From Agromyces aureus (lineage in GTDB: Bacteria; Actinomycetota; Actinomycetes; Actinomycetales; Microbacteriaceae), in the NCBI RefSeq assembly GCF_001660485.1, contig NZ_CP013979.1:868001-932000 (forward strand): a stretch of 64,000 nucleotides of DNA, read 5' to 3'. The notes beneath the pieces are model-generated. The model made no database searches. It was given only the letters and a program-made list of their open reading frames with translations, and was not told where the DNA came from. Each line of letters begins with the position of its first letter. Position 1 is the stretch's first letter. Below are positions 34,927-45,100 of the stretch, piece by piece. Both the position numbers and the translations under genes were made by a program.

Positions 34927-35886
34927 ATGCCGGAAGCGCCCCCTGCGCCCGAACCCGCCCGAACCCTGAAGCAGAACCTCGTGCGCGATGTCGGCCCCGT
35001 GTTCGCGGTGCTGTTCGTCGCCCTCGCCCTGTGGGTCGGGTTCACGATCGTCGCCCCCGAAGACGCCGAGGCGGCCGACCCCGTCGCACCGGTCGCGGTG
35101 TACTCCGCCGAGCGCGACTCCGCCGCGAGCACGGCCCTCGCCGGTGCGCGACGCTCGGCGCTCGAGGCCGCGCTGCCGCTGCGGGCTGCGGTCCGCGACC
35201 TCGCCGGATTCGCCGATGCGGCGCTGCTCGCAGAGGTGGGCACGGCGGTGGCGGCCCTCGACGCGGCGCTCGCCGGGGTTGAGGCCGCGGAGGTCATCGA
35301 CGCGGCATCCGCGACCCACGCTGCGGTGCCGGCGTTCGTCGAGCGGCTCGCCGTCGATGCCGACGCGCGAATCGCGGGCGCGACCTCGGCCGACCCGGTC
35401 GTGCTTCAGACGGCCCGCGAGACGGTGGGCGCCGTGCGCCTGGCGGCGCAGAACGACCGGACGGGACTCGCCGCGACCTTCACGCCGATGCGCGCGGCCG
35501 TCGAGTCCGCCGTGGCGAGCCACGTTCAGGCGCTCGCGCGCACGACGGCCGAATCGGAGGCAGACGACTGGGAGGCCGAACCCGTTCCGGCTCCGTCAGG
35601 GGGCTGCGCCCGCTCGGACCTGTTCTGCGTGAAGCCGCTCGTCGTGACGGCGCTCGGGGCGTACGTCGGCACCTGCCCGGCCGGAACGATGCCGCACGTC
35701 TTCGACGTGTGGGCGAATCCCGGCACGATCACCCTCGACTACCCGTTCGACTACGTCTACTCGGTGATGGACGGACACAACCTCGCCGTCGAGCACTGCG
35801 ACCCCGAGGGCGTGCCCGGTGCCCCGCATGGGCCGGGTCCGGAGCCGCTGCCGTCGCCCGCTCCGGTGCCGACGACGTCGTGGTGA
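34927..35886 (+). CDS. Membrane-anchored protein of unknown function
   Basis: The 319-residue protein is not recognised. A short cytoplasmic head is followed by one span at about residues 25-44 (VFAVLFVALALWVGFTIVA). An Ala-rich helical extracellular region follows, then a cysteine-containing domain (GGCARSDLFCVKP, YVGTCPAGT, VEHCDPEG; four Cys, so perhaps two disulfides) with an aromatic block TLDYPFDYVYSVMDG. The tail is Pro-rich. ATG 34927 gives a sensible topology. It follows the ABC ATPase by about 110 bp, with GATAGGCT in the gap as a possible own -10. Confidence 0.65.
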   Translation: MPEAPPAPEPARTLKQNLVRDVGPVFAVLFVALALWVGFTIVAPEDAEAADPVAPVAVYSAERDSAASTALAGARRSALEAALPLRAAVRDLAGFADAALLAEVGTAVAALDAALAGVEAAEVIDAASATHAAVPAFVERLAVDADARIAGATSADPVVLQTARETVGAVRLAAQNDRTGLAATFTPMRAAVESAVASHVQALARTTAESEADDWEAEPVPAPSGGCARSDLFCVKPLVVTALGAYVGTCPAGTMPHVFDVWANPGTITLDYPFDYVYSVMDGHNLAVEHCDPEGVPGAPHGPGPEPLPSPAPVPTTSW

Positions 35887-35890
35887 CGTC

Positions 35891-36580
35891 TCAGGCGGGC
35901 GTGCCCTGCCGTCGCACGATCTCGGTGATCCAGATCGGCGCGTACGGCGACGTGCAGTTCGGCGGGGTCGGGTAGTCCTTCAGCACCTCGAGCCGCTCGC
36001 CGATGGCGAGGGCCCTGGCGCGGAGCGCGGGGTGGTGGATGCCGATGTTCGCGAGGCACTCGTTCATCGACCACTGCAACCGGTCTGGTGCATCCTTCAT
36101 GTGCGCCTCGATGAGGTCGAGCAGCTTCGACAGGTCGAGCCCGTCGGGGTTCTTCGCGACGCGGTCGGTCGTGAGCGACCATCCGGCGCTCGCCACGATC
36201 GGATCGGCATCGGCGAACCACGTGGTGCGCAGGTGCTCGACGTGCGGGCTCTTCTTGACGACGTAGTTGACGAGCCAGTCGTGCACCTTCGGCACGCGCG
36301 CCTCGCGCAGCATGGCGTCGAGCTCGGCCGCGCTGTACTCCTTCGGCCGGCTGATCAGGATCGCGACGAGCCGGGCCGGGGTGTCGCCCGTGCTCCACAG
36401 CTCGCCCGCGAGGTCCTGCTGCGTCTTGAGGCGCTTCGCGAGCGCGCGCAGCTGCGAGAGGTTGACGCCGTGGTCGTCGCCGTGGCGCTCGTTGATCGCC
36501 CGCGCCTTCGGGTCTTCGAGGGCGGCGAGCTCGGCGAGCACCTCGCCGACGCCCGTCTGCGGTGCGACTCGGATCGCCAC
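35891..36580 (-). CDS. DNA alkylation repair protein, AlkD-like HEAT-repeat family
   Basis: The call is 229 residues from GTG 36580, which has AGAGGAG a few nt upstream; the frame stays open far beyond, but only this start has a ribosome site. The protein is a run of paired helices typical of AlkD (LSQLRALAKRLKTQQDLAGELWSTGDTPARLVAILI, HDWLVNYVVKKSPHVEHLRTTWF, LQWSMNECLANIGIHHPALRARAL). AlkD glycosylases remove N3/N7-alkylated bases without base flipping. I have not verified the catalytic Asp or aromatic residues, so a non-catalytic relative is possible. Confidence 0.8.
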   Translation of the reverse strand: MAIRVAPQTGVGEVLAELAALEDPKARAINERHGDDHGVNLSQLRALAKRLKTQQDLAGELWSTGDTPARLVAILISRPKEYSAAELDAMLREARVPKVHDWLVNYVVKKSPHVEHLRTTWFADADPIVASAGWSLTTDRVAKNPDGLDLSKLLDLIEAHMKDAPDRLQWSMNECLANIGIHHPALRARALAIGERLEVLKDYPTPPNCTSPYAPIWITEIVRRQGTPA

Positions 36581-36697
36581 GATGGTCTCCTCTGCTGGCT
36601 GGGGCGGGGCTTCCAGCCTAGGTCGGCGTCGCCGCATCCGGCGCGTTCGCGATCGCAGGTTCGGCCGGGCGTCGTCGGTGGTCGATAGCCTCGCGGT

Positions 36698-37897
36698 ATG
36701 AGCGGCATCCGTCACCCGAGCGCCTGGCGCCCCGGAACCGTGCGCGAGGCCGCCGGCGGCATCGTCGCGCTGACCCTCGCGACCTTCCTCGCCCTGACGA
36801 CCGAGATGCTGCCGGTCGGCGTGCTGCCGGCCATGGGCGACGAGCTCGGCGTCTCGGCCTCGATCGCGGGCCTGCTCGTCACCGTGTACGCGTTCATGGT
36901 CGCGGTGCTGGCCGTGCCGCTGACGCTCTGGACCAGGCACCTGCCTCGAAAGCCGCTGCTGCTCGCCACACTCGGCGCGTACACGCTCGGCAACGTCGTC
37001 GTCGCGCTCGCGCCGTCGTTCGCGGTGGTCGCGGCGGGCCGGGCGATCGGCGGCATCGCGCACGCGCTCTTCTTCTCGCTGAGCATCGCGTACGGCTCGC
37101 GCCTGGTCGCGCCCGAGTTCACGGGTCGCGCGCTCGCGCTCGTCACCGCGGGCGCCTCCGCGGGCTTCGTGCTCGGTGTTCCGCTCTCGACGTCGCTCGG
37201 CACCGCGCTGGGCTGGCGGGTCGCCTTCGGAGTGCTCGCGATCGGCTGCGCGATCGCCCTCGTGCTCGTCGCGGTGCTGCTGCCCGCCGTCGACGTCGAG
37301 CCGGCCGGCGACCCCGCCGACCCCGAGCGCCGAGCGCGGCGAGGCCGCCTCGCGGCCGTGTCGACCGCGAATGCGCTCGTCTACCTGGGGCAGTACACGG
37401 TCTACACGTACGTCGCGGTGATCCTGCTCGCGGCCGGCCTCGCGGCGACCGGCGTCGGACCCGTGCTGCTCGTGATCGGCGCGCTCGGGCTGGCGGGCAC
37501 CTGGTTCGCCGGGGTCACGCTCGACCGGCGACCGCGGGCGAGCCTGCTGCTCGTGCTCGCCGTGATGGTCGTCGCACTCGTCGCGCTCGGGTTCGCGTTC
37601 CCCGGCCTGATCGGCGTGCTCGCCGCGATCGCCGCGTGGGGTGCGGCATTCGGCGCGATCGCGTCGAGCTTCCAGACCGCCGCGATCCGCACGCGCGGCG
37701 CGACGGCCGACCTCATCGGCGCGCTCGTGAACGCCACGGCGAACATCGGCATCGGCGGGGGAGCGGCGATCGGCGGTGCGGTGCTCGCGGGGGTCGGGCT
37801 CGGGTGGGTGCCGATCGTCGGCGCGGTGCTCGTGGTCGCGGGCCTCGTCGTGGTCGTCGTCGCCCGACGGGCGTTCCCGGCGCTGCCGGCCCGATGA
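36698..37897 (+). CDS. MFS transporter, AraJ-like sugar/drug efflux family
   Basis: This 399-residue, 12-span antiporter-type transporter shows LTTEMLPVGVLPAMGDELGVS at the start of span 1, VAVPLTLWTRHLPRKPLLL in loop 2-3 and IGGIAHALFFSLSIAYG in span 4. ATG 36698 lacks a ribosome site; TAGCCT stands 6 nt upstream, so the mRNA is probably leaderless. Substrate unknown. Confidence 0.86.
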   Translation: MSGIRHPSAWRPGTVREAAGGIVALTLATFLALTTEMLPVGVLPAMGDELGVSASIAGLLVTVYAFMVAVLAVPLTLWTRHLPRKPLLLATLGAYTLGNVVVALAPSFAVVAAGRAIGGIAHALFFSLSIAYGSRLVAPEFTGRALALVTAGASAGFVLGVPLSTSLGTALGWRVAFGVLAIGCAIALVLVAVLLPAVDVEPAGDPADPERRARRGRLAAVSTANALVYLGQYTVYTYVAVILLAAGLAATGVGPVLLVIGALGLAGTWFAGVTLDRRPRASLLLVLAVMVVALVALGFAFPGLIGVLAAIAAWGAAFGAIASSFQTAAIRTRGATADLIGALVNATANIGIGGGAAIGGAVLAGVGLGWVPIVGAVLVVAGLVVVVVARRAFPALPAR

Positions 37898-37988
37898 GCG
37901 GATGCCGCGGCTCGCGCCGTGCGTCGAGGCGAAGCCCCGTGAAGGTCGGGGCGTAGTCTGGCGGACATCGCCGGGGGAAGGGTGTCGA

Positions 37989-39146
37989 ATGGTCCAGGAA
38001 CGCGGAGACGCGCCGCCGACACGCCGCATGGAACTCCGACGCCGACGGGCGGCCGGACTCGCGGAGCCGGCGCTGCCCGCCGTGCAGTCGCACCTGACTC
38101 GGTACATCACCGACGGCCACCCCGAGGTCGCCCCGGCCGGGTCGACGGTCGCCGACGGGCTGCGCTTCGCGGCGGGCGTCGACGGGGCCGACCGCCCGAG
38201 CGGGGCGGCGGGCGCGCCCGACCGCATGGCGATGTTCTTCTACCCCGCGCCGAGCGCCATCGAGGTCACCGAGCTCGCCGAGGCCTGGGACCTGCATCCG
38301 CTGCTCGTCGAAGACCTGCTGCAGGCGCACCAGCGGCCGAAGCTCGATCGCTACGGCGACGTGCTCTTCCTCGTCGTGCGCTCGGCCCGCTACCTCGACG
38401 AGTCGGAGGAGGTCGACTTCGCGGAGTTCCACATGCTCGTGCGGCCCGGCGCGGTCGCCGTGCTCTGCCAGGACAAGCGCTGGATCGACGGCACCGACGG
38501 CACCGAATTCGACGAGGACGAGGTCATGAGCTCCGACCGCCGCGAGCGCACCCTGCTCGCCGACGAGCACCTGTTGCGGCTCGGGCCGGAGGCGGTCGTC
38601 TACCGCCTGCTCGATGCGATCGTCGACGGCTACGCGCCCGTGCTGCAGGGCCTCGCGATCGACAAGGAGCAGATCGAACGGCAGGTGTTCAGCGGTGACG
38701 CGGCCGTCGCCGAGCGCATCTACCGCCTGAGCCAGGAGGTGATCGACATGCAGCACGCCACCTCCTCGATGACGGAGGTGCTCGACGGGTTGCGCGAGGG
38801 CTTCGGCAAGTACGACATCCCCGACGAGCTGCAGGCCTACCTCGAAGACGTCTCCGACCACCTCACGCGTGCGAACTCGCGGGTCGCCGAGTACCGCGAC
38901 GCGCTCTCGCAGATCCTGAACGTGAACTCCACGCTCGTGGCGCAGCGCCAGAACGAGGACATGAAGAAGATCTCGGGCTGGGCGGCGATCCTGTTCGCGC
39001 CGACGCTGATCGGCGCGATCTACGGCATGAACTTCGACGTCATGCCCGAGCTGCACTGGACCTTCGGGTACCCGATGGCGATCGCGCTGATGGTCGGGTT
39101 CGCCGTCGTGCTGTACTGGGTCTTCAAGCGCCGCAAGTGGATGTAG
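37989..39146 (+). CDS. corA: CorA-type Mg2+/Co2+ transporter
   Basis: This 385-residue protein has a large N-terminal cytoplasmic funnel (MFFYPAPSAIEVTELAEAWDLHPLLVEDLL...RPKLDRYGDVLFLVVR), long stalk helices and two C-terminal spans separated by the YGMNF selectivity motif. The basic tail FKRRKWM completes it. ATG 37989 follows GGGGGAAGGG, and TAGTCT upstream is a possible -10. The gene looks intact. Confidence 0.92.
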   Translation: MVQERGDAPPTRRMELRRRRAAGLAEPALPAVQSHLTRYITDGHPEVAPAGSTVADGLRFAAGVDGADRPSGAAGAPDRMAMFFYPAPSAIEVTELAEAWDLHPLLVEDLLQAHQRPKLDRYGDVLFLVVRSARYLDESEEVDFAEFHMLVRPGAVAVLCQDKRWIDGTDGTEFDEDEVMSSDRRERTLLADEHLLRLGPEAVVYRLLDAIVDGYAPVLQGLAIDKEQIERQVFSGDAAVAERIYRLSQEVIDMQHATSSMTEVLDGLREGFGKYDIPDELQAYLEDVSDHLTRANSRVAEYRDALSQILNVNSTLVAQRQNEDMKKISGWAAILFAPTLIGAIYGMNFDVMPELHWTFGYPMAIALMVGFAVVLYWVFKRRKWM

Positions 39147-39164
39147 CGGCATCCGTCGCCCGCC

Positions 39165-39452
39165 GTGCACTCGTACACGCTCTCGCTGCGGTACCGCCTC
39201 GGCGGGCTCGCACCCGAGATCATCGAGATCGCGCCGCCGTACACGCGCACCGCGCTCATGCCCGTGAACCTCGTCGACCCGCGCGCGATGCCGCTCGCGG
39301 AGTTCCTCGACGAGACCATGGCGGCGCTCGAGTCGGGCGACCCCGAGGCGTACGTGCCGCGGGCCCGCGCGCGTGCCGATGCGCATCGACCCGACGAGGT
39401 CGGCGCGACCGCGCGCTTCAACGACCTGATGCAGGCCGCGCCGGCCGGGTGA
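39165..39452 (+). pseudogene. C-terminal remnant of an SDR oxidoreductase (DltE-like)
   Basis: The 95 codons read [46 protein letters not shown], exactly the C-terminal third of DltE-type short-chain dehydrogenases, beginning just after the catalytic YxxxK helix (normally ...[12 protein letters not shown]). The NAD(P) site and catalytic residues are absent, and there is no ribosome site or proper start. It begins 18 bp after the corA stop and in the same frame, which suggests a deletion that removed the first two thirds. Confidence 0.75.
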
Positions 39453-39498
39453 CGGCGCGATGCGGTGGCGGCGGTGGTCGAACGCCGCCGCCGGCCGA

Positions 39499-39963
39499 CT
39501 AGGAGCCGCGGATCACCGCGGCCAGCTCCTCGGCGTCAGCGCCGGGCGGAAGGGCGATGACGGCGGTGTCGCCCTGCATCGGCTCGACCACCGTGACGGC
39601 CGACAACACCTCGCCACCGGCCCTGATCACCAGGCGCGCGGTGCCCGCGGCGGCGGCGGCCTCGGCGGTCGACTCCTGGAAGACGACCGCTCCGTCGTCG
39701 TCGAACCTCACTTCGATCGCACTGGTGCCGCCATCCTCGACGGCCTTCGCCGTCTCGACCCCGGCCCGAGCGAAGTCCGACTCGATGAGCGTCACGTACT
39801 CGCCGTTCACCGAGACGCACTCCGGAGCTGAACCCGCATCGCAGGTCTGCGAGACGGCCATCTCGATGCCGCCCTCGCCTGCCGGCGCGGTCGCGGAGCA
39901 TCCGCTCATCGCCACGAGCAGCAACCCGACGGCGGAGAGCTTCCAGACCTGAGAACGACCCAC
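39499..39963 (-). CDS. Lipoprotein with SecD P1-head-like domain
   Basis: The call is 154 residues from GTG 39963 with GGAGGAG upstream. The lipoprotein signal WKLSAVGLLLVAMSGCSA (lipobox MSGC) is followed by a domain where SAIEVRFDDDGAVVFQESTAEAAAAA and LVIRAGGEVLSAVTVVEPMQG resemble the P1 head of SecD (normally ...GARKFxELT...LAIVLDGxVxSAPxVxxxIxGG). Its function outside the Sec complex is unknown. It stands alone on this strand. Confidence 0.68.
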   Translation of the reverse strand: MGRSQVWKLSAVGLLLVAMSGCSATAPAGEGGIEMAVSQTCDAGSAPECVSVNGEYVTLIESDFARAGVETAKAVEDGGTSAIEVRFDDDGAVVFQESTAEAAAAAGTARLVIRAGGEVLSAVTVVEPMQGDTAVIALPPGADAEELAAVIRGS

Positions 39964-40040
39964 TGAAGCTCCTCCTTGCGCCGTGTTCAGCGCGAACTCG
40001 CACCTGACCTCAACGCTACCTTCGCGATGGCGAGTTATGG

Positions 40041-40988
40041 CTAGACCGCCGGCTCGGGGATGCCGCGGCGCAGGTGGCGGGCGGTGATCACGAGATCGAG
40101 CACGCAGATCGCGGCGATGAGGATGAGGCATCCCTTGGTCACCGAGTCGGCGGCGGGCTGGACGAAGATCGGACCGGCCGCGACCCACCAGACGAGCAAG
40201 ACGATCCAGAGCACGTTGCCGACGATGGAGAGCAGCCTGGTCGTGCGGGTCCACCGCCCCGCGATGAGGACGGCGATCATGCTCGCGAAGGCCGCCGCCC
40301 AGAGCACCAGGGCCCAGGGAGCCCGGGTCGTCAGGAAGGTCTCGTCGATCACGAACGCGTCGAGGACCGGCTGCGGCAGCCACGGCCACCAGGTGGCGAG
40401 GTTGATCGCGGCGACCAGGGCCGCGATGCCCACGAGGGCGCCGGCGATCGCGAGCACGTAGAGCGGTCGGCTGATGCGGTCGCGGTCGAGCCCTGCTGCC
40501 GCCCGAGGGGTCCACTCCGAGGCATCCGTCCCTCGTCGTGCCGTGATCACCGCCGCGACGATGCTCAGCGAGACGAGCAGGCCCGGCCACCAGAACGCCC
40601 CGAGCCCTGCAGACAGCCACCAGGTGCCGAGCCTGCTGAGCCAGTCGTCCCCGGCACCGGTTGCCGGGGCGGTGTAGGTCGCGATGAGCGTGATCACCCA
40701 CTGGATCGCCACACCGCCGAGCGCGATCCAGGCGAAACGAGGTGCGTCGGCCGGGCGGATGATGGTGAACCCCGCCGGTCGGTAGCGATCGGCCACCTCG
40801 GCTGGGCGCCCGAAGTCGGCGAGCAGGGCGAGCGTCGTCGCGGTGTCGGGTTCGCCGTCGCCGGCGCGCCCGCGCAGTTCTTCGGTGAGCAGCGAGCGGA
40901 GCTCGAACCCGACGTCGTCGCGCAGCCGCCTCGGCAAGTATCGGACCACTTCGGCGACGTAGGACTCGATGAGGGCTTCCGGCTTCAT
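40041..40988 (-). CDS. HAAS-domain (DUF1700-like) membrane protein
   Basis: This 315-residue protein has an N-terminal HAAS signalling domain of about 70 residues (ALIESYVAEVVRYLPRRLRDDVGFELRSLLTEEL...DFGRPAEVADRYRP) followed by six or seven spans. HAAS proteins are usually encoded with a PadR regulator, as here through an ATGA overlap, and are thought to act in membrane signalling. GGGAGAA precedes ATG 40988. Confidence 0.82.
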   Translation of the reverse strand: MKPEALIESYVAEVVRYLPRRLRDDVGFELRSLLTEELRGRAGDGEPDTATTLALLADFGRPAEVADRYRPAGFTIIRPADAPRFAWIALGGVAIQWVITLIATYTAPATGAGDDWLSRLGTWWLSAGLGAFWWPGLLVSLSIVAAVITARRGTDASEWTPRAAAGLDRDRISRPLYVLAIAGALVGIAALVAAINLATWWPWLPQPVLDAFVIDETFLTTRAPWALVLWAAAFASMIAVLIAGRWTRTTRLLSIVGNVLWIVLLVWWVAAGPIFVQPAADSVTKGCLILIAAICVLDLVITARHLRRGIPEPAV

Positions 40989-41317
40989 CGTTCTCCCCCT
41001 TCCAGGAGATCGGACATCACGGTGGTGAGCGAAGCCCACGATGCGGACAGTTCTCGGCAGAGCTCGGCGCCGCTCGCGCTGAGCGCGTAGTACCGACGCG
41101 GCGGGCCGTTCTCGGCCTTCCACCGCGAGACGAGGAGGCCTTGCGACTCGAGGCGTCGCAGCAGCGGGTACAGGGTGCCCTCTTCGATGGGCATCCCGCG
41201 CTCGGCGAGCGCCTGGCGCAGCGAGTAGCCGTACTGCTCCTCGCGCAGCTGAGACAGGACGGCGAGTACCAGGACGCCCTTGCGGAGGTCCTGCTCGTGC
41301 TTCGCGATCGCTACCAT
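40985..41317 (-). CDS. PadR-family transcriptional regulator
   Basis: This 110-residue winged-helix regulator reads KGVLVLAVLSQLREEQYGYSLRQAL, the wing EGTLYPLLRRLESQGLLVSRWKAENGPPRRYYALSASG, then a short dimer helix. ATG 41317 is preferred to a TTG 36 nt up that would lie over the promoter. TATGTAAT just upstream (41334-41327 on the minus strand) could be its -10 and operator. It is the first gene of a two-gene operon with the HAAS protein and likely represses it. Confidence 0.86.
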   Translation of the reverse strand: MVAIAKHEQDLRKGVLVLAVLSQLREEQYGYSLRQALAERGMPIEEGTLYPLLRRLESQGLLVSRWKAENGPPRRYYALSASGAELCRELSASWASLTTVMSDLLEGGER

Positions 41318-41668
41318 GCGACACACATTACATAGAGCCGCACAGTAACGCAAGCCGCCAACGGAAGGAGCCGCGGGCCGGCGGCCCAGCGGCGCCGCGA
41401 AGGAGAGCCCGGCGATCGTCGCCCTGACTACGGCACCCGGACGACGCTCTCGGTGTCGGCGGGGGTGGGCTCAGCGAATGCGACCACGGCACCGCTCTCG
41501 AATGCGACCCGCCCACCGATCCTCCCGTGCAACCTGCAGCGGCTGCTGGTTCCACGCGGGGATGTCGCCATCGCGCCGAATCCACGGCCTTTGTGGTAAC
41601 GGAGTCGCCCGAACCGCTGAGCCATCATCGAGCGGGCGTCGCTGTTCAGCCCTCGGTAGCGTGGTGGC
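41318..41668. other. Gap between the PadR gene and the DUF6578-like gene
   Basis: The left end holds the padR-type promoter region. A hairpin with CCGCGGGCC (41371-41379) against GGCCC-A-GCGG (41383-41392) follows. On the minus strand, 41428 to about 41570 has a G/C-rich third-position pattern and reads SGAVVAFAEPTPADTESVVRVP at its end, so it may be a decayed C-terminus of an unidentified gene. I could not name it. TAGCGT at 41657-41662 serves the next gene. Confidence 0.4.
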
Positions 41669-42016
41669 ATGCGAGTCGAGGTCGTCATCGGTGATTGGGA
41701 CCACCACTGTTGTGGCGACGTCGTCCGTCGTGGCGACCGCGTCGATTGGACGTGCTACTCCGAAGCAGCCGATGGCACCCTCCACGAGACGCATCACGAT
41801 CTTGATGGGTTTCCGGTAACGCAGGTGCGCGGAACCATTGTCCACCTCCTCGCGCGTGAGACTGGCCAGTTGACTCGCATCGACCGAGTGCCGAGCGGCC
41901 GCGCACTCTGCGGCTTCGACCCAGACGACGACGGAACGGTCTTCGGCCTCGAATCGGGCGCTGAGCTCGAGGGGTCCTCTCTCGACTTCGTCGTCGTCGT
42001 GGAGCACTCGCACTAG
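41669..42016 (+). CDS. DUF6578-like small protein
   Basis: This 115-residue protein of unknown function has VVIGDWDHHCCGDVVRRGDRVDWTC, and this CCGD...GDxVxW pattern resembles DUF6578. A mostly beta remainder with acidic ends follows (GFDPDDDGTVFGLESGAELEG). There is no ribosome site; TAGCGT lies 6 nt before the ATG, indicating a leaderless mRNA. Base composition is somewhat lower in G+C than the neighbouring core genes. Confidence 0.65.
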   Translation: MRVEVVIGDWDHHCCGDVVRRGDRVDWTCYSEAADGTLHETHHDLDGFPVTQVRGTIVHLLARETGQLTRIDRVPSGRALCGFDPDDDGTVFGLESGAELEGSSLDFVVVVEHSH

Positions 42017-42057
42017 AGGGTCCACTTGCGCGACATCGGCCGTTGCTGCGTGGCGGC

Positions 42058-42084
42058 CGAAAACTCGGGTAACCTGAGTTTTCG
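42058..42084. promoter_or_regulatory. 27-bp near-perfect palindrome before the surface-protein gene
   Basis: CGAAAACTC (42058-42066) is the exact inverse of GAGTTTTCG (42076-42084). The 9 bases between, GGGTAACCT, are themselves palindromic around GGTAACC, with one mismatch. It lies 41 bp after the DUF6578-like stop and 43 bp before the next start. It may be an operator, or a terminator for the upstream gene; TAACCT inside could serve as a -10. Confidence 0.65.
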
Positions 42085-42127
42085 TCGACGACGGATCGGG
42101 GGATGCCGGTCGACGCGAGGGGGCAGC

Positions 42128-45100
42128 ATGACCGACGGTCGTCGGAATCCGCGCCGAGGGCGATGGGGCGCCGTGATCGGCGCCCTTCTGGGTGCCGCGC
42201 TGGTCGGTGGAAGCGCCGCCGCCGTTCCGACGTTCGCGGCGCCGGCTGTTGCCGGGCCGGTGCACGCGCTGATCGACCCCGACGACCCGGACACGGGCGA
42301 TCCGCCGCCGCCTGACGACAGCCCGGTTCCCGAGGGCCTGGATGAGCCGGCTCCGGTGCCCGACGAGACGATCGAGGAGTTCCCGCCGCCCGATGGCCTG
42401 GGCGTCGTGCAGAATGCGAATGCCCTTCCGATCGCCTGGATCGGGACGCCGGACGAGCGTCCGGATGACGCGGCACTCGTCACGCTGCAGACGGCGCTCA
42501 ACACGGTGCCGGTTGGCGGTACGGTCTCGTTCGACCCGAACGACTACGCCTTCACCGGCGCCCTGCTTGTCAGCCGCGAAGCGACCCTCGACAGTTCCGC
42601 CGACTCGACCCTCTTCAGCCGGTTCACCGTGAGCGGCGGAGGCATCCGCCTGGCCGATGACGTCGAGATCGGCATCGCATCGACAGGAGCCATCGTCACC
42701 GTCACCGCCGCGGGAGCCGTGCTCGAGGACGTCACGATCCGCAACCCCAACGCCGTGGCCAGGCCGACCGGCATCCAACTCGCGGCCGGGCTGACCGGCG
42801 TGGTCGTCGACGGCTTCACGATGGACGGCGGCGGCCAGCCGTCGTCGTACGGGATCAACCTCACCACCGGTGCGGCGACGGTGAACGACGCGGACCTCAG
42901 CGGCGTCGCGACGGGCATCATGGCCACCGCGGCCGCGACCACGAGCGATATCGTCATCACCGGCGGCACGATCATCGCCTCGACCTCGGGCATCTCGCTC
43001 GGCACGGCGACCGAGCCCGAGGTGACCGGCGTCGCGGTCACGGGGCCCGAGGGCACCGGAACCGGCATCGACCTGGCGAACTCGAGCGGAGCGGTCGTCG
43101 ATCTGGTGACGGTCAACGGATTCTCCCGCGGCATCGGGACCGGCACGGCCAACACGGGCGCGGGCGCGACGATCACCGACGCGACCATCGCCGGGGCGAG
43201 CCGCGAGGGCATCGCGCTCGGCGCGACCACCGACCCCGTCGTCCTGCGCGCCGACGTGACCGGCACCGGCACCGCGCAGTCGACCGGCATCCTCGTGTTC
43301 AAGGCGACGAACGCCCGGGTCGAATCCCCCACCGTCACGGGGATGATGTACGGCATCACGACGCACCTGCTCAACACCGGTGCGGGTCCGGTCATCACGG
43401 CACCGCGGGTCACCGCCTTCGGGGCCATCACACTGGGCTCCACGCAGGGAGCGCGTGTCTCGGACGCCGTGCTCGACGCGGGCACCTGGGGCGAGAACGG
43501 CACCGGCATCAACCTCGTCAACGCCGGACGCGTGACGGTCGAGCGCGAGACGGCCACCGGATTCCTCTACGCCATCGGGTCGCAGTCCTCGATGGACCCG
43601 GAGTCCGATCGCGTCGACATCACGATCACCGACATCACGGCAGTCGGTCCGGAGCTCGCGTCGAGCGGCGTCTACCTCCTCAGCGCCGAGAACGCGACGA
43701 TCACCGACGTGGACGCGACGATCACCGGCGCCGCACTGGTCATCCACCAGTCGGTGGGCGTTCAGGCGCAGGACATCGTCGTGCACGGCCGCGAGGGACC
43801 GACGTCCGTGACGGGCTCCGCGATCCTCCGCGCCTACGGCTCGCAGGGGGTGCACGTCGATCGCGCGTCGATCGACGCCGGCTCGTACGGCTTCTTCTAC
43901 TCGGGGTCCGCCGGGGCGACCGTGACGAACGCCACGGTCGCGAACGTCGTCGAGCGGGCGCTGTACGGGCGCAGCGTCTCCGACCTCGACGTGAGCGCCT
44001 CGACGTTCACCTCCAACGCGGCGGTCGGCGTCTTCGTCGTGACCACGCCCGAGAACGGCATCAGCCACGACATCGTCGTCCACGACAACCTCATGACGGA
44101 CAACGGAGGCGGCATCGGGGTGCTGCAGGGCACCACGGCCGTCCAGATCCTCCGCAACACCGCGAGCGGACAGCCCGACTTCGTCACCGCGGGCGGCGCG
44201 CATGACCTGCTCGTCGCCGAGAACACCGTCGACCAGTCCGACGAGGCCGTCGCGATCACCGTCGCCCCATTGTGGGAGGACGGCGCCCAGCCCGGCTCGT
44301 ATTCGTCGTCCGGCGTGCGCGTGCAGGGGAACACCTTCAGCGGCGGCGGCACGTGGATCGCGTCCGGAACGGCCGACCCGGCCGCTCCGGACGCGGCCAG
44401 GCGATCGCTCCGCGACCCGGTGCTGGCGACGGGCAACGTCTTCCCGGCTGACTCCACCGCGGTGCAGACCTACGCCAACGCCGTCGTCGGCGAGGACACG
44501 GCGGACGACCTGGCGGCTCGCGTGCTCCCGGTCGACGGCCCCGTCGCCGTCGACGCCCGCGACTACGACGACCCGAACGACTGGGGCTCGGAGTGCCGCG
44601 CGACCGGCTTCCTGGACGGAGACCCGTATTACGCGGGCGACGGCGCGGCCGTGTACGAACTGTCCGAAGCGCCTGTGCTCTACCCGATGAACTGCATCGA
44701 CCTCTCGCTCGCGCACGTCATGGGCGTCCCCGACGACGCGGTGCTCGGCGTCGGCGACCTGGCCTCCTGGACGCTCACGCCGACCAACGAAGGCCCCAGG
44801 GCGGTGCCGAGCGGATGGTCCATCACGCAGCTGCTCCCCGATACGGTCGAACTCGTCTCGATGAGCGGCGCCGGATACTCGATCAGCGGCACGACCGCCG
44901 TGGCTGGCGGCGAGATCCCGCCGGGTGCCGATGGCTCGGCTCTCGAGGTCACCGTTCGAATCGTCTCCATCCCCGCTGACACGACGTCCATGCGCGCCGT
45001 CGCCTATGTCGCACCGGCCGGAACGGCCGACGTCGACGGCGACGGATTCGACGACGTGATCTTCGAGCGCTTGAACCCCCTTGTCGTGCCGACCCTCGAC

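Noticed and set aside
39499..39963. Calling this lipoprotein a SecD subunit
   Set aside because: Only the P1-head-like part is present, there are no multiple spans and no SecF neighbour.
41428..41688. Minus-strand ORF before the DUF6578-like gene
   Set aside because: Codon bias suggests past coding at its C-terminal end, but the start overlaps the divergent promoter and no family is recognised. Noted only as gap content.
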